64,000 nucleotides of DNA from Putridiphycobacter sp965230485 (GTDB lineage: Bacteria > Bacteroidota > Bacteroidia > Flavobacteriales_D > Crocinitomicaceae), in the NCBI GenBank assembly GCA_965230485.1, contig CBDDLA010000001.1:2976001-3040000 (forward strand). The letters run 5' to 3'. Shown in pieces: positions 15,447 to 24,567 of this stretch (within the stretch, counting starts at the first letter, position 1; every line of letters begins with the position of its first letter). The notes under the pieces were generated by a model that saw nothing but the letters and a program-made list of their open reading frames with translations, was not told the origin of the DNA and made no database searches. The position numbers and the translations under genes are program-made.

Positions 15447-17117
15447 TTAAGATAAACCAGATATTTTACCATCATTATCAATGTGCATACCTTCAGATGC
15501 CGGCACGGCTGGTAGACCTGGCATACGCATCATATTTCCTAAAATTGGAATCACAAAACCGGCGCCTGCTGCAAACTCGAATTCACGAACTGTGATTCTA
15601 AATCCTGTAGGTCGTCCAATTAAGGCATCATTATCAGAAAATGATTTTTGGGTTTTTGCCATACAAACTGGTAATTGGTCTAGTCCAAGCTCATTTAATT
15701 TTTTAAGACCTGTTAATGCTTTTTTAGCATAATCTACACCATCTGCACCATAGATTTCTTTGGCAATGGTTTCAATTTTTGTTTTAATTGGTAATGTTAA
15801 ATCGTAAAGTGGTTTAAACTGATTGTTGCCTGCTTCGATCTCTTTTACAACTGCTTCTGCTAAATCTGTCATACCATCTCCGCCTTGAGCAAATCCATGC
15901 GCTAAAATGGCTTGAACACCTAATTTGCTGCAGGCTTCCTTAACCAATTGCACTTCTTCATCACTATCGGTTGGAAATGCATTAATGGCTACTACTGGGT
16001 TTAAACCAAATTTTTTGATGTTTTCAATATGCTTCTTAAGGTTTTCAAATCCGGCGGTCACCTTTTCAATACTTGGCGTATTATATTCCTCTTTTTGAGC
16101 CCCCCCATGATGACGCAATGCCCTAATGGTAGCTACTAAAACAACGGCCTCTGGCGCCAATCCGCCAGACACACACTTTATATCTAGAAATTTTTCTGCT
16201 CCTAAATCAGCACCAAAGCCAGCCTCTGTTACCACAAATTTGGATAAGGATAAGCCCATTTTAGTCGCTAAAATGGTATTGGTACCTTGTGCAATATTGG
16301 CAAAAGGTCCACCATGAATAATTGCAGGATTACCTTCCATAGTTTGAACAAGATTCGGCTTAACGGCATCTTTTAACAGAATGGCCATGGCATTTTCAGC
16401 ATTTAAATCTCGGGCATAAATAGGTTTTTTGTCAAAAGTTTGACCTACATAGATATTTCCAATACGGGTTTTTAAGTCTTCAAAATTTTCGGCCATACAT
16501 AGAATAGCCATTATTTCAGAGGCAGGCGTAATGTTGAAACCATCCTGACGCGGGATTCCGTTGGCAGTTCCCCCTAAACCAATGGTGATATCCCTTAGTG
16601 CACGATCGTTCATATCCATGACTCGTTTCCAGGCAATGGTTCTGGGGTCAATATTTAAACTTCTGGTTTTAGATTGTAGGTTATTGTCAATTAAGGCAGA
16701 CAATAAATTATTAGCTTTTTCAATGGCAGCAAAATCACCGGTGAAATGAAGATTGATGTCTTCCATAGGAATCACTTGTGCGTAACCGCCGCCTGCAGCC
16801 CCTCCTTTGATACCAAAAACAGGACCCAAACTCGGTTCTCTTAAGACGACAGTCGTTTGCTTGCCAATTTTATTTAAACCTTCCGTCAATCCTATTGAGG
16901 TAGTCGTTTTACCTTCTCCTGCGGGAGTAGGAGACATAGCAGTTACTAATATCAGATGGTTTTGCTTGACTTTGTTCTCATCAATAAAACTAAGTGGTAA
17001 CTTGGCTTTATATTTTCCATACATTTCAATGTCGTCTTCCTGAATATGGAGCTTAGCGGCAATACTTTTAATATGTCTAATTTCTGAACTTTGTGCTATT
17101 TCAATATCTGATTTCAT
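15447..17117 (-). CDS. fhs: Formate--tetrahydrofolate ligase
   Basis: A 556-residue enzyme that makes 10-formyl-tetrahydrofolate from formate, tetrahydrofolate and ATP. The ATP-binding T-P-A-G-E-G-K-T-T is at 64-72, and the F-T-G-D-F and V-T-E-A-G-F-G-A-D-L-G segments are family signatures. Length matches the usual 555-560. Pairing with fdhD suggests that formate is a handled intermediate, routed either into one-carbon metabolism here or into oxidation by a formate dehydrogenase. The direction of the fluxes is not visible. It is the first gene of a two-gene unit. Confidence 0.95.
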   Translation of the reverse strand: MKSDIEIAQSSEIRHIKSIAAKLHIQEDDIEMYGKYKAKLPLSFIDENKVKQNHLILVTAMSPTPAGEGKTTTSIGLTEGLNKIGKQTTVVLREPSLGPVFGIKGGAAGGGYAQVIPMEDINLHFTGDFAAIEKANNLLSALIDNNLQSKTRSLNIDPRTIAWKRVMDMNDRALRDITIGLGGTANGIPRQDGFNITPASEIMAILCMAENFEDLKTRIGNIYVGQTFDKKPIYARDLNAENAMAILLKDAVKPNLVQTMEGNPAIIHGGPFANIAQGTNTILATKMGLSLSKFVVTEAGFGADLGAEKFLDIKCVSGGLAPEAVVLVATIRALRHHGGAQKEEYNTPSIEKVTAGFENLKKHIENIKKFGLNPVVAINAFPTDSDEEVQLVKEACSKLGVQAILAHGFAQGGDGMTDLAEAVVKEIEAGNNQFKPLYDLTLPIKTKIETIAKEIYGADGVDYAKKALTGLKKLNELGLDQLPVCMAKTQKSFSDNDALIGRPTGFRITVREFEFAAGAGFVIPILGNMMRMPGLPAVPASEGMHIDNDGKISGLS

Positions 17118-17198
17118 AAAATTGTCGTCTTAATTTTGGACTACAATATAATGATTCTAAAAGATTTTTATGTCAGAAAACCACAGTTTAAAGATAAC

Positions 17199-17555
17199 TT
17201 AATCTTCAATTTCAACCGGTATTGAATTATAAACTGACCAACCGCCAATTTCATCAATATTGATATTCAATTCATCAGATGTGCTAATGTCGTCTATATC
17301 CACATTTAAAGCGTCGCTTGTTGAAATATCAACAATGTCTACCCTTAGTTCGTCGTATGCCGCTAGTTTAACAGTGATACTCCCATCATTATTGAGTGGT
17401 ACTAATCCATATTCTTTTTCTTGTATGCCATTAACCTCAAAATTACCATCATTGGCGTACGCAGGAATTCCCAGGCGAATGTCCCTTAGGACAATCACGC
17501 TTAAATTGATGGCAATAATCATTAAAAGCAGTTTTGTCAATCGATCCGTTTTCAT
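17199..17555 (-). CDS. Small membrane-anchored protein with 13-residue tandem repeats
   Basis: I do not recognise this protein. From the ATG at 17555 it has 118 residues: a short basic start (M-K-T-D-R-L-T-K), one hydrophobic segment (about 9-23) acting as signal or anchor, then a polar domain. Residues 68-106 are three 13-residue repeats of the form D-x-L-x-V-D-I-x-D-I-S-T-S, the last decaying to G-G-W. The alternating hydrophobic and acidic pattern suggests beta strands on the exported side, and the aspartates could bind a divalent cation; both are inference. A frame open to 17618 would overlap the preceding receptor gene, so the internal ATG is preferred. It is probably co-transcribed with the TonB-dependent receptor 52 bp upstream. 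Confidence 0.65.
   Translation of the reverse strand: MKTDRLTKLLLMIIAINLSVIVLRDIRLGIPAYANDGNFEVNGIQEKEYGLVPLNNDGSITVKLAAYDELRVDIVDISTSDALNVDIDDISTSDELNINIDEIGGWSVYNSIPVEIED
17238..17354 (-). repeat. Three tandem 39-bp coding repeats
   Basis: Three 39-bp units encode the 13-residue repeats of the small protein at 17199-17555. The repeats are clearest at the protein level, with the first two units nearest to each other and the third diverged at its end. Confidence 0.6.
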
Positions 17556-17607
17556 ATGATATGTGTTTTGTTTTATTGCAAAAACAACATATTTTATGCC
17601 GAAGATT

Positions 17608-20028
17608 TTAGAAATCATCCATCTGTTCGCTTCTATCGAAAACTTTTTGGTAATTGTTGAGTTTAACTGAAAGAGTAAGGTTTATCATTGGGAAAAGAGG
17701 TTGCCACGTTGAATAAATGTCAACATTTTCAGTTAGAACCGTGCTTATAGTTTTTTGAGTATTTAGGATGTTTCTCCCTTGTAAAATTAAGCTAAACTTA
17801 TTTTTAGAAAAACTCCTTTTGATAGAAGCATCTTGCGTAAAAAATCCAGTGGTTGAGCCTTGTGCTGTAACGGTTCTACTTTCATAACGAGACATTAACT
17901 GAATGTCAAAACCTTTAATGGTAAAAGTATTGGTAATTCTACCATTGTAGTTTAACGATTGACGGTCGTATGAAATGTCCTCAATTGATCCAGTCAGTGT
18001 TAAGTGAATAGCATTAACAGCTGCATTTATTTTCCACCATTTGGCCACATTATAATTAATTGACGGTTCAAAACCTAATGCAATTGAATTCCCAACGTTA
18101 TAAGGTCTGCTAATTAAAATGCCTGGTTCATAAACAGTAGATATTCTTGTGATAATATCGCTGACGGTTCTTGCATAGACCTCAAAGCTATAGAAACCTT
18201 TTCGCTCTTTTATAGGTTTGATGTAACTGACTTCATAGGCATTAATATACTCAGGTGTCAAATTAGGGTTGCCAGTTCGAACATTATACGGGCCTTCCCA
18301 AGTAATGAAAGGCTCAAAAAAGTAACTTCTAGGTCGTTGAATCCTGCGTGAATAACTCACTAAGATTTGGCTTTTATTTTTAAGGCTGTAAGAAAAATGA
18401 GCTGATGGGAAAAAATTTAATCGATTGATTGTTAAAAAGCTACCTAAGTTGTTAGAGGTTATACTTCTATCAGTATATTCTGCACGAAGGCCCAATTGAT
18501 AGCCAAGACCTTTTGTTTTTCCACTAAACATAGTATAAGCTGCGTGAACATCTCTAGTATAATCAACTTCAGAACTAAATAAAGGGTTTAATTCATACTC
18601 GTTTGAAGTCAAATTTAAAATATAGTTCTTACCATTGTCTGCACTAGTGCCAAATTGTGATTGCAAGCCTGCTTCAAACTTTTGATCTTTTTTTAGGGGT
18701 AATTTATAATCTATATTAAAGCGGTATGAATTAGAAGGACCAGTTTCGGTGTATAAATTGCCTTGAATTACATTGCCATTTCTATCAAAACTTGTGGTAG
18801 TATCATCTTGAGTAACATCTCGCAAATTTGCAATGGCTTTGAATGAAATATTATGCTCTTTATTTCGCTTAAAATTGTACTGATAATACAAGCTACTGCT
18901 ACTGCCAAATATATCAATGTAATTATTTTGGTTGGTCGAGAATTCTGAAACCAATTCTTCATTATTAAATTCTTCAAAGTCTGTTTTAGAATAAGGCACC
19001 ATTAATCGACTATTTACTCTTGTTCGAACAGAAAGTACATGACTATTATTAGGTGTATACATGATTTCAGCTTTGAACCCATTCGAACCCATTTTCCAAT
19101 CACTAACGCCATCACTTAACAATTTATTTGTAATTGAATCGTAAACAGATATTCTTTCTGATGTATTATGGCTAGGTCTGCTTCTCTGTCTAAAATTTCC
19201 TGATACATCAATGGTAAACTTTTCTTTTTTAAGGTTGACAGCTATATCTCCGCTGTAGTTATCAAAAGTACCTATACTTGCGTTTGCAAGTAAACTGATG
19301 CCTTCTAATTTACTTTTTTTGGTAATAATATTGATGACACCGCTGGTACCTTCTGCGTCAAACTTGGCAGATGGGTTGGTAATAATTTCTATATCTTTAA
19401 TTGTACTTGCAGGAATTACACCTAACGCATCATTAGCATCCATTGCTGTAGGAATACCATCAATTAAAAGTGTAAAGCTTGAACTTCCTCTTAAGCTTAC
19501 ATTACCATTAGCGTCTACAGTCACTGATGGTGCATTTTGTAAAACTTCTAATGCAGTTTGACTAATATTTGTGTTTTGATCTTCAACATTAATTACTTTT
19601 TTGTCTATTTCATAAGTCACTATTGGGACGTCACCTACCACCTCAACTTCTTGAAGAATAGTAGGTGTTAGCATAATATTCTTTAATTGTAAAGTAGAAT
19701 TTTCATTATTAATGACAATATTATCAATCAGTTTCGAATTATATCCCGCAAAAGTAAGTTTCAATGTATATGTGCCTTGTTTTAAATTTGGAATAGAGAA
19801 ATTGCCATTTCCTTCCGAAACTGTACCACTGACCATTGATTGATCTGTTTGTTTTAATGCTAAAACAGTGGCATAACTAATTGGCTGGTTTGAAAGAGAG
19901 TCTATTACATTTCCGAAAATTTCCCCATTATCTGATTGAACACCCTTTGATCCTCTGCCTCCTGGAGGCTGAGCAAAGGAAGATAGAGTAAACATTAAGC
20001 AGATAATAAATACGACAGTAGTTTTCAT
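17608..20028 (-). CDS. TonB-dependent receptor, outer membrane beta-barrel family
   Basis: An 806-residue outer membrane protein. A signal peptide (about 1-19, ending S-S-F-A-Q) is followed by a glycine-rich P-P-G-G-R-G-S-K-G segment and a carboxypeptidase-regulatory-like domain (about 35-110; G-N-V-I-D-S-L-S-N-Q-P-I-S-Y-A-T-V). A plug domain follows (about 120-240; L-R-G-S-S-S-F-T-L-L-I-D-G and I-E-I-I-T-N-P-S-A-K-F-D-A-E-G), then a barrel of about 550 residues. No SusD partner is adjacent, so it is not a classic polysaccharide locus. This subfamily (outer membrane beta-barrel family) often takes up iron chelates or peptides; the ligand is unknown. The upstream leader contains a hairpin (20070-20091). 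Confidence 0.9.
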   Translation of the reverse strand: MKTTVVFIICLMFTLSSFAQPPGGRGSKGVQSDNGEIFGNVIDSLSNQPISYATVLALKQTDQSMVSGTVSEGNGNFSIPNLKQGTYTLKLTFAGYNSKLIDNIVINNENSTLQLKNIMLTPTILQEVEVVGDVPIVTYEIDKKVINVEDQNTNISQTALEVLQNAPSVTVDANGNVSLRGSSSFTLLIDGIPTAMDANDALGVIPASTIKDIEIITNPSAKFDAEGTSGVINIITKKSKLEGISLLANASIGTFDNYSGDIAVNLKKEKFTIDVSGNFRQRSRPSHNTSERISVYDSITNKLLSDGVSDWKMGSNGFKAEIMYTPNNSHVLSVRTRVNSRLMVPYSKTDFEEFNNEELVSEFSTNQNNYIDIFGSSSSLYYQYNFKRNKEHNISFKAIANLRDVTQDDTTTSFDRNGNVIQGNLYTETGPSNSYRFNIDYKLPLKKDQKFEAGLQSQFGTSADNGKNYILNLTSNEYELNPLFSSEVDYTRDVHAAYTMFSGKTKGLGYQLGLRAEYTDRSITSNNLGSFLTINRLNFFPSAHFSYSLKNKSQILVSYSRRIQRPRSYFFEPFITWEGPYNVRTGNPNLTPEYINAYEVSYIKPIKERKGFYSFEVYARTVSDIITRISTVYEPGILISRPYNVGNSIALGFEPSINYNVAKWWKINAAVNAIHLTLTGSIEDISYDRQSLNYNGRITNTFTIKGFDIQLMSRYESRTVTAQGSTTGFFTQDASIKRSFSKNKFSLILQGRNILNTQKTISTVLTENVDIYSTWQPLFPMINLTLSVKLNNYQKVFDRSEQMDDF

Positions 20029-20069
20029 TCTAAATCTCTTTTCTTGCTTTTAAACAATTGCAAATGAGA

Positions 20070-20091
20070 ATTCCTTCGTACAAAAAGGAAT
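20070..20091 (-). promoter_or_regulatory. Hairpin in the leader of the TonB-dependent receptor gene
   Basis: Perfect 7-bp arms (ATTCCTT / AAGGAAT) enclose an 8-base loop between the predicted transcription start and the start codon at 20028. It may act as an operator or an mRNA structure; nothing further can be said from sequence alone. Confidence 0.35.
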
Positions 20092-20098
20092 ATTATGA

Positions 20099-20106
20099 CA
20101 AAGATA
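20099..20106 (-). promoter_or_regulatory. -7 promoter box of the TonB-dependent receptor gene
   Basis: On the minus strand this reads TATCTTTG, an exact TAnnTTTG match, and predicts a leader of about 65 bases. I saw no good -33 TTTG upstream, which is common when an activator is needed. Confidence 0.45.
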
Positions 20107-20134
20107 GAGGCTTAAAAGGGATTTAAAAAACCGC

Positions 20135-21565
20135 TCATCCTATTTTTTCGTTCGTTTTTAAATCTAGGATTACAATAAAAGCCGTTAAGCCCCAAACTGG
20201 AACAGTAGCTTTATCGGTATCTAAATAATTATTTAAAAAACCATGTGCTATATAAGTAACAAGCCCTAAAATTGCGACCAAAAGAATAGCCTTGTTGGCT
20301 GAGGGTTGCAACTTTATGTAAACAGTAATACCCGTGAATATAATATATCCGAATAGTGCAAGCATGAGTAACATTCCAATAAGACCTTGTTCAGCTAAAG
20401 GGCCCAAATACTCTGAGTGCGCATTTCCTCTGTTACCTGAACTAGTAGAGATAATAGTCAAATTTCGAGATAATTGAAAAGGTGCATAAACCATAGCATA
20501 TGTACCAGGTCCCCATCCCAAAAAAGGCCGTTCTTGCCATAGCAAGATAGCTGATGTCCAACGATTAATCCGCTCTAAGTTTGACGCATCAGAGGTAATA
20601 TTGGCCACAGACTCTAACCTTTCGTCTAAATTCTCAGTGGCATGTTCTGCATTATTTCTTTCCAAGGCATGGCCAATCTCTACAAAGTTAATTGCTAAAT
20701 AAATGATACCAACAAGACCCAAAGTAGCCAAATATTTAAACTTCACCTTAAATTTAATCAATAGGAATACAACAAATGCGCCGAATAAAGTTACCCATGC
20801 TGCTCTGGTGTATGACATAATAATGGCAAATGTAAAAAGTGGTATTAAACCCCATAATATGGCTTTTGCATAAATGTTTTTTCTGTTTACAAAATATAAA
20901 CCAAATAGTAAAGGATATACGAGCGCTAAAATAGCACCGTAGGATGTATGATCTTTGAAAAAAGGAAACATCACCCAGTGACCTGCCGGTTCAGAAAAAT
21001 CATTTAAAGCGTGATTAAATAACGTGTAGAGTACCACTATGCTCATGGCAGAAACAAATAGCCAAACGAAGTGAAAAATCCGTTTTTCGTTTTGTAAAAA
21101 AAATAGAATGCCATAAAAGTATATGGGAATAAAAAACCAGAGTTTGGTTAACAAAAATTTAAATGAAACCAAAGGTAATTCGCTATTAATTGCGGTAATA
21201 AATATCCAAATTAATTGTAAAATGATAAGGACACTAATAGGATGTTTAATAATAGCTACATTGAATTGGTTTTTCTGAATCTGATTCAAGATAATGAGCA
21301 GGAGCATTCCAAAGAGCAAGGGCTCCGTTGGTAAAAATAACCCAATATTTGACGATACGTATTCTTCAATATTTACGGATAAAGGTGTGAAAAAAACTAA
21401 AAAGTAAAATAAGTTTTCAAAATGATAAACCGCTACGTAAACAAGGATTAATGCAAAAGGTAGTACGTTTAAAATAAGGTTACCGTTATACATCATATAC
21501 GCATTGGCAATAACAAAAATGGTTGCCAAAACATAAGTCCATTTATTGAATAATATGGCCTTCAA
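20135..21565 (-). CDS. O-antigen ligase/polymerase family membrane protein
   Basis: A 476-residue polytopic membrane protein with about 11-12 hydrophobic segments. The Wzy_C/O-antigen ligase hallmark lies in the periplasmic loop at about 345-400: L-G-W-G-P-G-T-Y, then N-A-H-S-E-Y-L-G-P-L-A-E-Q-G-L-I-G. Such enzymes join polysaccharide repeat units to lipid A-core or polymerise them. The gene starts 6 bp after the Wzz-like gene, so the pair forms a unit that polymerises or ligates and sets chain length. It is separate from the main cluster at 38.6-49.4 kb, which has its own ligase. Confidence 0.85.
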   Translation of the reverse strand: MKAILFNKWTYVLATIFVIANAYMMYNGNLILNVLPFALILVYVAVYHFENLFYFLVFFTPLSVNIEEYVSSNIGLFLPTEPLLFGMLLLIILNQIQKNQFNVAIIKHPISVLIILQLIWIFITAINSELPLVSFKFLLTKLWFFIPIYFYGILFFLQNEKRIFHFVWLFVSAMSIVVLYTLFNHALNDFSEPAGHWVMFPFFKDHTSYGAILALVYPLLFGLYFVNRKNIYAKAILWGLIPLFTFAIIMSYTRAAWVTLFGAFVVFLLIKFKVKFKYLATLGLVGIIYLAINFVEIGHALERNNAEHATENLDERLESVANITSDASNLERINRWTSAILLWQERPFLGWGPGTYAMVYAPFQLSRNLTIISTSSGNRGNAHSEYLGPLAEQGLIGMLLMLALFGYIIFTGITVYIKLQPSANKAILLVAILGLVTYIAHGFLNNYLDTDKATVPVWGLTAFIVILDLKTNEKIG

Positions 21566-21571
21566 AATTAG

Positions 21572-22561
21572 TTAATTTTGAGTTCTCAACTCACTAATTC
21601 TCTCTTTAGCTAGTAGTAAAAATATGGTGAGAAGTAAAGTCGAAACCGTAATCAAAATAACTATGATAGATCGTTTTGGTTTGGCTTTTTTATCTGGTAA
21701 TTCTGCATAACTGTGTCGAATAGTTTGTTGAATTTCTGTAGCGGCGTATTGTCTTGACTGATCATTGACATCTAAAATGTTGGAATACCTCAAACTAAAA
21801 AATTCAGATAAGTTAGAATAAATGTCATAATCCGCACCAAACTTTTGCGAAGCATCAATTTTCTTTTTAATCTCATTTGCTGTTTTAGAATCTCCAGATT
21901 TTTTTGCCGTCAAAAAATTCGCATATAAGTCACCTCTTTCGTTTTTGCTGACCACTCCGGAATCACTTAATGCTTTAAGTCTGTCAGAGTAATCTCCCAT
22001 TTCCTCTCTAATCAATGACACCTCGTGAGCAACTGCATACATTGGACCAATTGCCCTTTGGCGAATCATTCTATTCATCACTGTATCAACGAGTCTAACA
22101 ATATCGTTAGCCATATCTGTGGCTACCTGAGGATCTTTGTCAAATACATCAATATTAATTGAATTATAGCGTGTTCGACTAAAAACAACATTACTCTCAT
22201 AAACTTTTTGAAATTCAAATTTAGGATTTGACTGATCTGGTTCTATTTCATAATGACTATATAAGTCATACGTCTCAATCAAACTATCTCTTATTTCGGG
22301 AGAAATTAATACCTGGAGTAATCGTTCAGCATCTGCCTCATCACCAAATTCTACAACACTATTTCTTGAGTTATTGTTAAAATCAACAGAGTTCGATTTT
22401 GTTGGAAAAACAATTGCTCGCGCCATATAATAATTGGGCATTAAAAGTGACACACCAATTCCTGCCACTAGAGCAATGGCAGTAACAATGATGATGGTAT
22501 TTCGCTTTAACCACAAAAACTGTAGTAATTCATTTGAGTTAAAATTAGAAGATTCGCTCAT
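21572..22561 (-). CDS. Wzz-type polysaccharide chain-length determinant
   Basis: A 329-residue polysaccharide co-polymerase with two membrane segments, at about 19-41 and 299-319, and a long periplasmic region rich in charged helices between them. The N-terminal segment L-L-Q-F-L-W-L-K-R-N followed by a hydrophobic stretch and then M-P-N-Y-Y-x-A is typical of Wzz/GumC N-termini. No kinase domain is fused. It controls the modal length of the polymer, probably with the O-antigen ligase family protein encoded 6 bp downstream. A clear -7 box precedes it. Confidence 0.85.
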   Translation of the reverse strand: MSESSNFNSNELLQFLWLKRNTIIIVTAIALVAGIGVSLLMPNYYMARAIVFPTKSNSVDFNNNSRNSVVEFGDEADAERLLQVLISPEIRDSLIETYDLYSHYEIEPDQSNPKFEFQKVYESNVVFSRTRYNSINIDVFDKDPQVATDMANDIVRLVDTVMNRMIRQRAIGPMYAVAHEVSLIREEMGDYSDRLKALSDSGVVSKNERGDLYANFLTAKKSGDSKTANEIKKKIDASQKFGADYDIYSNLSEFFSLRYSNILDVNDQSRQYAATEIQQTIRHSYAELPDKKAKPKRSIIVILITVSTLLLTIFLLLAKERISELRTQN

Positions 22562-22582
22562 GATTTGAGTTTATTTTTAGTG

Positions 22583-22590
22583 CAAAAATA
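22583..22590 (-). promoter_or_regulatory. -7 promoter box of the Wzz/ligase pair
   Basis: On the minus strand it reads TATTTTTG, an exact TAnnTTTG match 21 bp before the start codon at 22561. A TTCG 16 bp further upstream is only a weak -33 candidate. Confidence 0.45.
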
Positions 22591-22660
22591 AAAAAGTATC
22601 GCTTAACGAACCATGTTAAGTGATAATTCACAATAAACGATAAAAAAGGTAAAATCTTAT

Positions 22661-23674
22661 TCAGGGAGTAATTTTTATCGCCTTCACTTTCTCAATGTCC
22701 TCATCTGAAATGTCTAAATGTGTCACCAAACGTAACCTACCTTTACCAAACCCCATTAATAATATACCATTATTGTTGTATTGTTGTATGATTTCAGATT
22801 GTTTTGTCGCGTCCTTTAAAATAATGACCACGATATTAGTTTGGACACTTAAAACTGAATCAACCCAAGGCTCATTATTGTAAAACGTTTCTAGATCTTT
22901 TGCTTTGTTATGATCTATTTTTAAGCGGTTTACATTATTTTTTAGAGCGAATAACCCACCTGCAGCAATAATACCAGCTTGTCGCATGCCACCACCTAAA
23001 TACTTCCGTATTCTTCGGGCTTTTAGAATAAAATTAAGATTTCCTAATAGTACTGAGCCAACAGGTGCTCCCAAACCTTTTGAAAGGCATATCGATATCG
23101 AATCAAAAGGATTCCCGTATGTTTTTGGATCAATTCCATTTGCCGTTAGTGCATTAAACACCCTTGCGCCGTCAAGATGCAGTTTTAAGTGGTTTTGTTC
23201 ACAAAAAGATCTAATTTTTAAAATATCATCAAAATCATAAACGGCGCCACCCCCTCTATTGGCTGTGTCTTCAAGAGAAACCAATTTGGTAATCGGGTAG
23301 TGGATATCATTTGGGTTAATCTGATCTGACAATAAATCGGGATTAATTCTTCCTCGATTCCCTCTTATAAATCTTGGTGAGGCTTGAGCATTAATCATCA
23401 TACCACCCCCTTCGTAACGGTAGATGTGAGACTCTTCGTGACAAATAATTTCATCACCCGGATTGGTATGCGCCTTTAGTGCAATTTGATTAGTTTGCGT
23501 ACCTGAGGTACAATATAATCCTGCTTCAAAACCAAAAAGCTGAGCAGCGTATTGCTCCAATTCGTTAACTGTTGGATCTTCTTTAAATACATCATCTCCA
23601 AGAGGTGCTTTCATTATAAACTCAAGCATTTCTTGGGTAGGCCTTGTAACCGTATCGCTTCTAAAATCAATCAT
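22661..23674 (-). CDS. ltaE: Low-specificity L-threonine aldolase
   Basis: A 337-residue PLP enzyme of the beta-eliminating lyase family that splits L-threonine or L-allo-threonine into glycine and acetaldehyde. The N-terminal D-F-R-S-D-T-V-T-R-P-T is diagnostic. The PLP aspartate is in H-L-D-G-A-R-V-F-N-A and the PLP lysine in S-I-C-L-S-K-G-L-G-A-P-V-G-S. Length matches the family. It is probably transcribed alone, divergent from the Crp/Fnr gene with 197 bp between starts. The aldolase could feed glycine to one-carbon metabolism, but no direct link with fhs is shown. Confidence 0.93.
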   Translation of the reverse strand: MIDFRSDTVTRPTQEMLEFIMKAPLGDDVFKEDPTVNELEQYAAQLFGFEAGLYCTSGTQTNQIALKAHTNPGDEIICHEESHIYRYEGGGMMINAQASPRFIRGNRGRINPDLLSDQINPNDIHYPITKLVSLEDTANRGGGAVYDFDDILKIRSFCEQNHLKLHLDGARVFNALTANGIDPKTYGNPFDSISICLSKGLGAPVGSVLLGNLNFILKARRIRKYLGGGMRQAGIIAAGGLFALKNNVNRLKIDHNKAKDLETFYNNEPWVDSVLSVQTNIVVIILKDATKQSEIIQQYNNNGILLMGFGKGRLRLVTHLDISDEDIEKVKAIKITP

Positions 23675-23776
23675 TTTTCATGAAAATTATTACCATGTGA
23701 AGATAGTTGATTTTGGATAAAGAAATGTTTTAAGTCTATATTAATAATATTTTCGTCACTTCTACACTAAAAGTAA

Positions 23777-23804
23777 TTTGATTGCAAAAAGTTGATTAAA
23801 TTTG
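23777..23804 (+). promoter_or_regulatory. Promoter of the Crp/Fnr gene
   Basis: TTTG at 23777-23780 and TAAATTTG at 23797-23804 are separated by 16 bp, slightly shorter than consensus. The predicted leader before the ATG at 23872 is about 60 bases and contains TAGGAGG at 23820-23826, far from the start. Confidence 0.45.
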
Positions 23805-23871
23805 TGGAATTATCTCTAGGTAGGAGGTAAGTGGCAATTTTTAGCTATTTACAAAACGAAACATTCTTGAA

Positions 23872-24558
23872 ATGAATACCACAGAAAATAGAAATAATGA
23901 TTCATCAGATAATTCAGTTTCGAAAAAAGATGGTATTCGTGAGTTAGAAGATCTTTCTAAAACCAGACGTCATAAAAATTATCAAAAAAAGGATATTATT
24001 TTTTACGAAGGTGATAATCCAAATTTTCTTTATTACGTTAATTCAGGTCGTGTTAAAACGCATAAAATGAATAAAGATGCAAAGGAATTTGTAACACATT
24101 TGTATAAGGCAGGTGATTTTCTTGGGTATAAAACATTAATAAAGGGAGAGGCTTACAGAGAGACAGCTACTGCTCTAGAGGAAACAGAATTATCTTTAAT
24201 TCCAAGGCAAGAATTTTTGGATTTAGTATTCTCGTCAAAAGAAGTTTCTGAAAAATTCATTAAAATCTTAGCGGGATCAATTGATGAACGACAAGAAGAA
24301 TTATTAACCTTAGCATATGATACTGTTCGTAAGCGAGTAGCTGATTCCTTGCTGAAATTGGAAGAAATGTATAAATCGGACGAAGAAATACCTTTTACAA
24401 TTTCAATTTCAAGAGATGATTTAGCAGCAATGGTTGGCACAGCTACAGAATCAGTTATTCGAACCATTTCTGAATTTAAACTGGATGGATATATTGCGGT
24501 AAAAGGTTCGAATATTACTATCTTGCAACCAGAAAAACTTAAAAACTTCAGATTTTAA
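23872..24558 (+). CDS. Crp/Fnr family transcriptional regulator
   Basis: A 228-residue regulator. A cyclic-nucleotide-binding beta-roll spans about 40-150, with Y-E-G-D-x-P-N-F-L-Y-Y-V-N-S-G and A-G-D-F-L-G-Y at the expected places. A winged helix follows (about 165-225), with S-R-D-D-L-A-A-M-V-G-T-A-T-E-S-V-I-R-T as recognition region. No N-terminal FNR cysteine cluster is present, so an oxygen-sensing iron-sulfur cluster is unlikely. The effector is unknown. It is followed 9 bp later by the double-FKBP gene and probably co-transcribed with it. Confidence 0.92.
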   Translation: MNTTENRNNDSSDNSVSKKDGIRELEDLSKTRRHKNYQKKDIIFYEGDNPNFLYYVNSGRVKTHKMNKDAKEFVTHLYKAGDFLGYKTLIKGEAYRETATALEETELSLIPRQEFLDLVFSSKEVSEKFIKILAGSIDERQEELLTLAYDTVRKRVADSLLKLEEMYKSDEEIPFTISISRDDLAAMVGTATESVIRTISEFKLDGYIAVKGSNITILQPEKLKNFRF

Positions 24559-24567
24559 AATTAGCAA

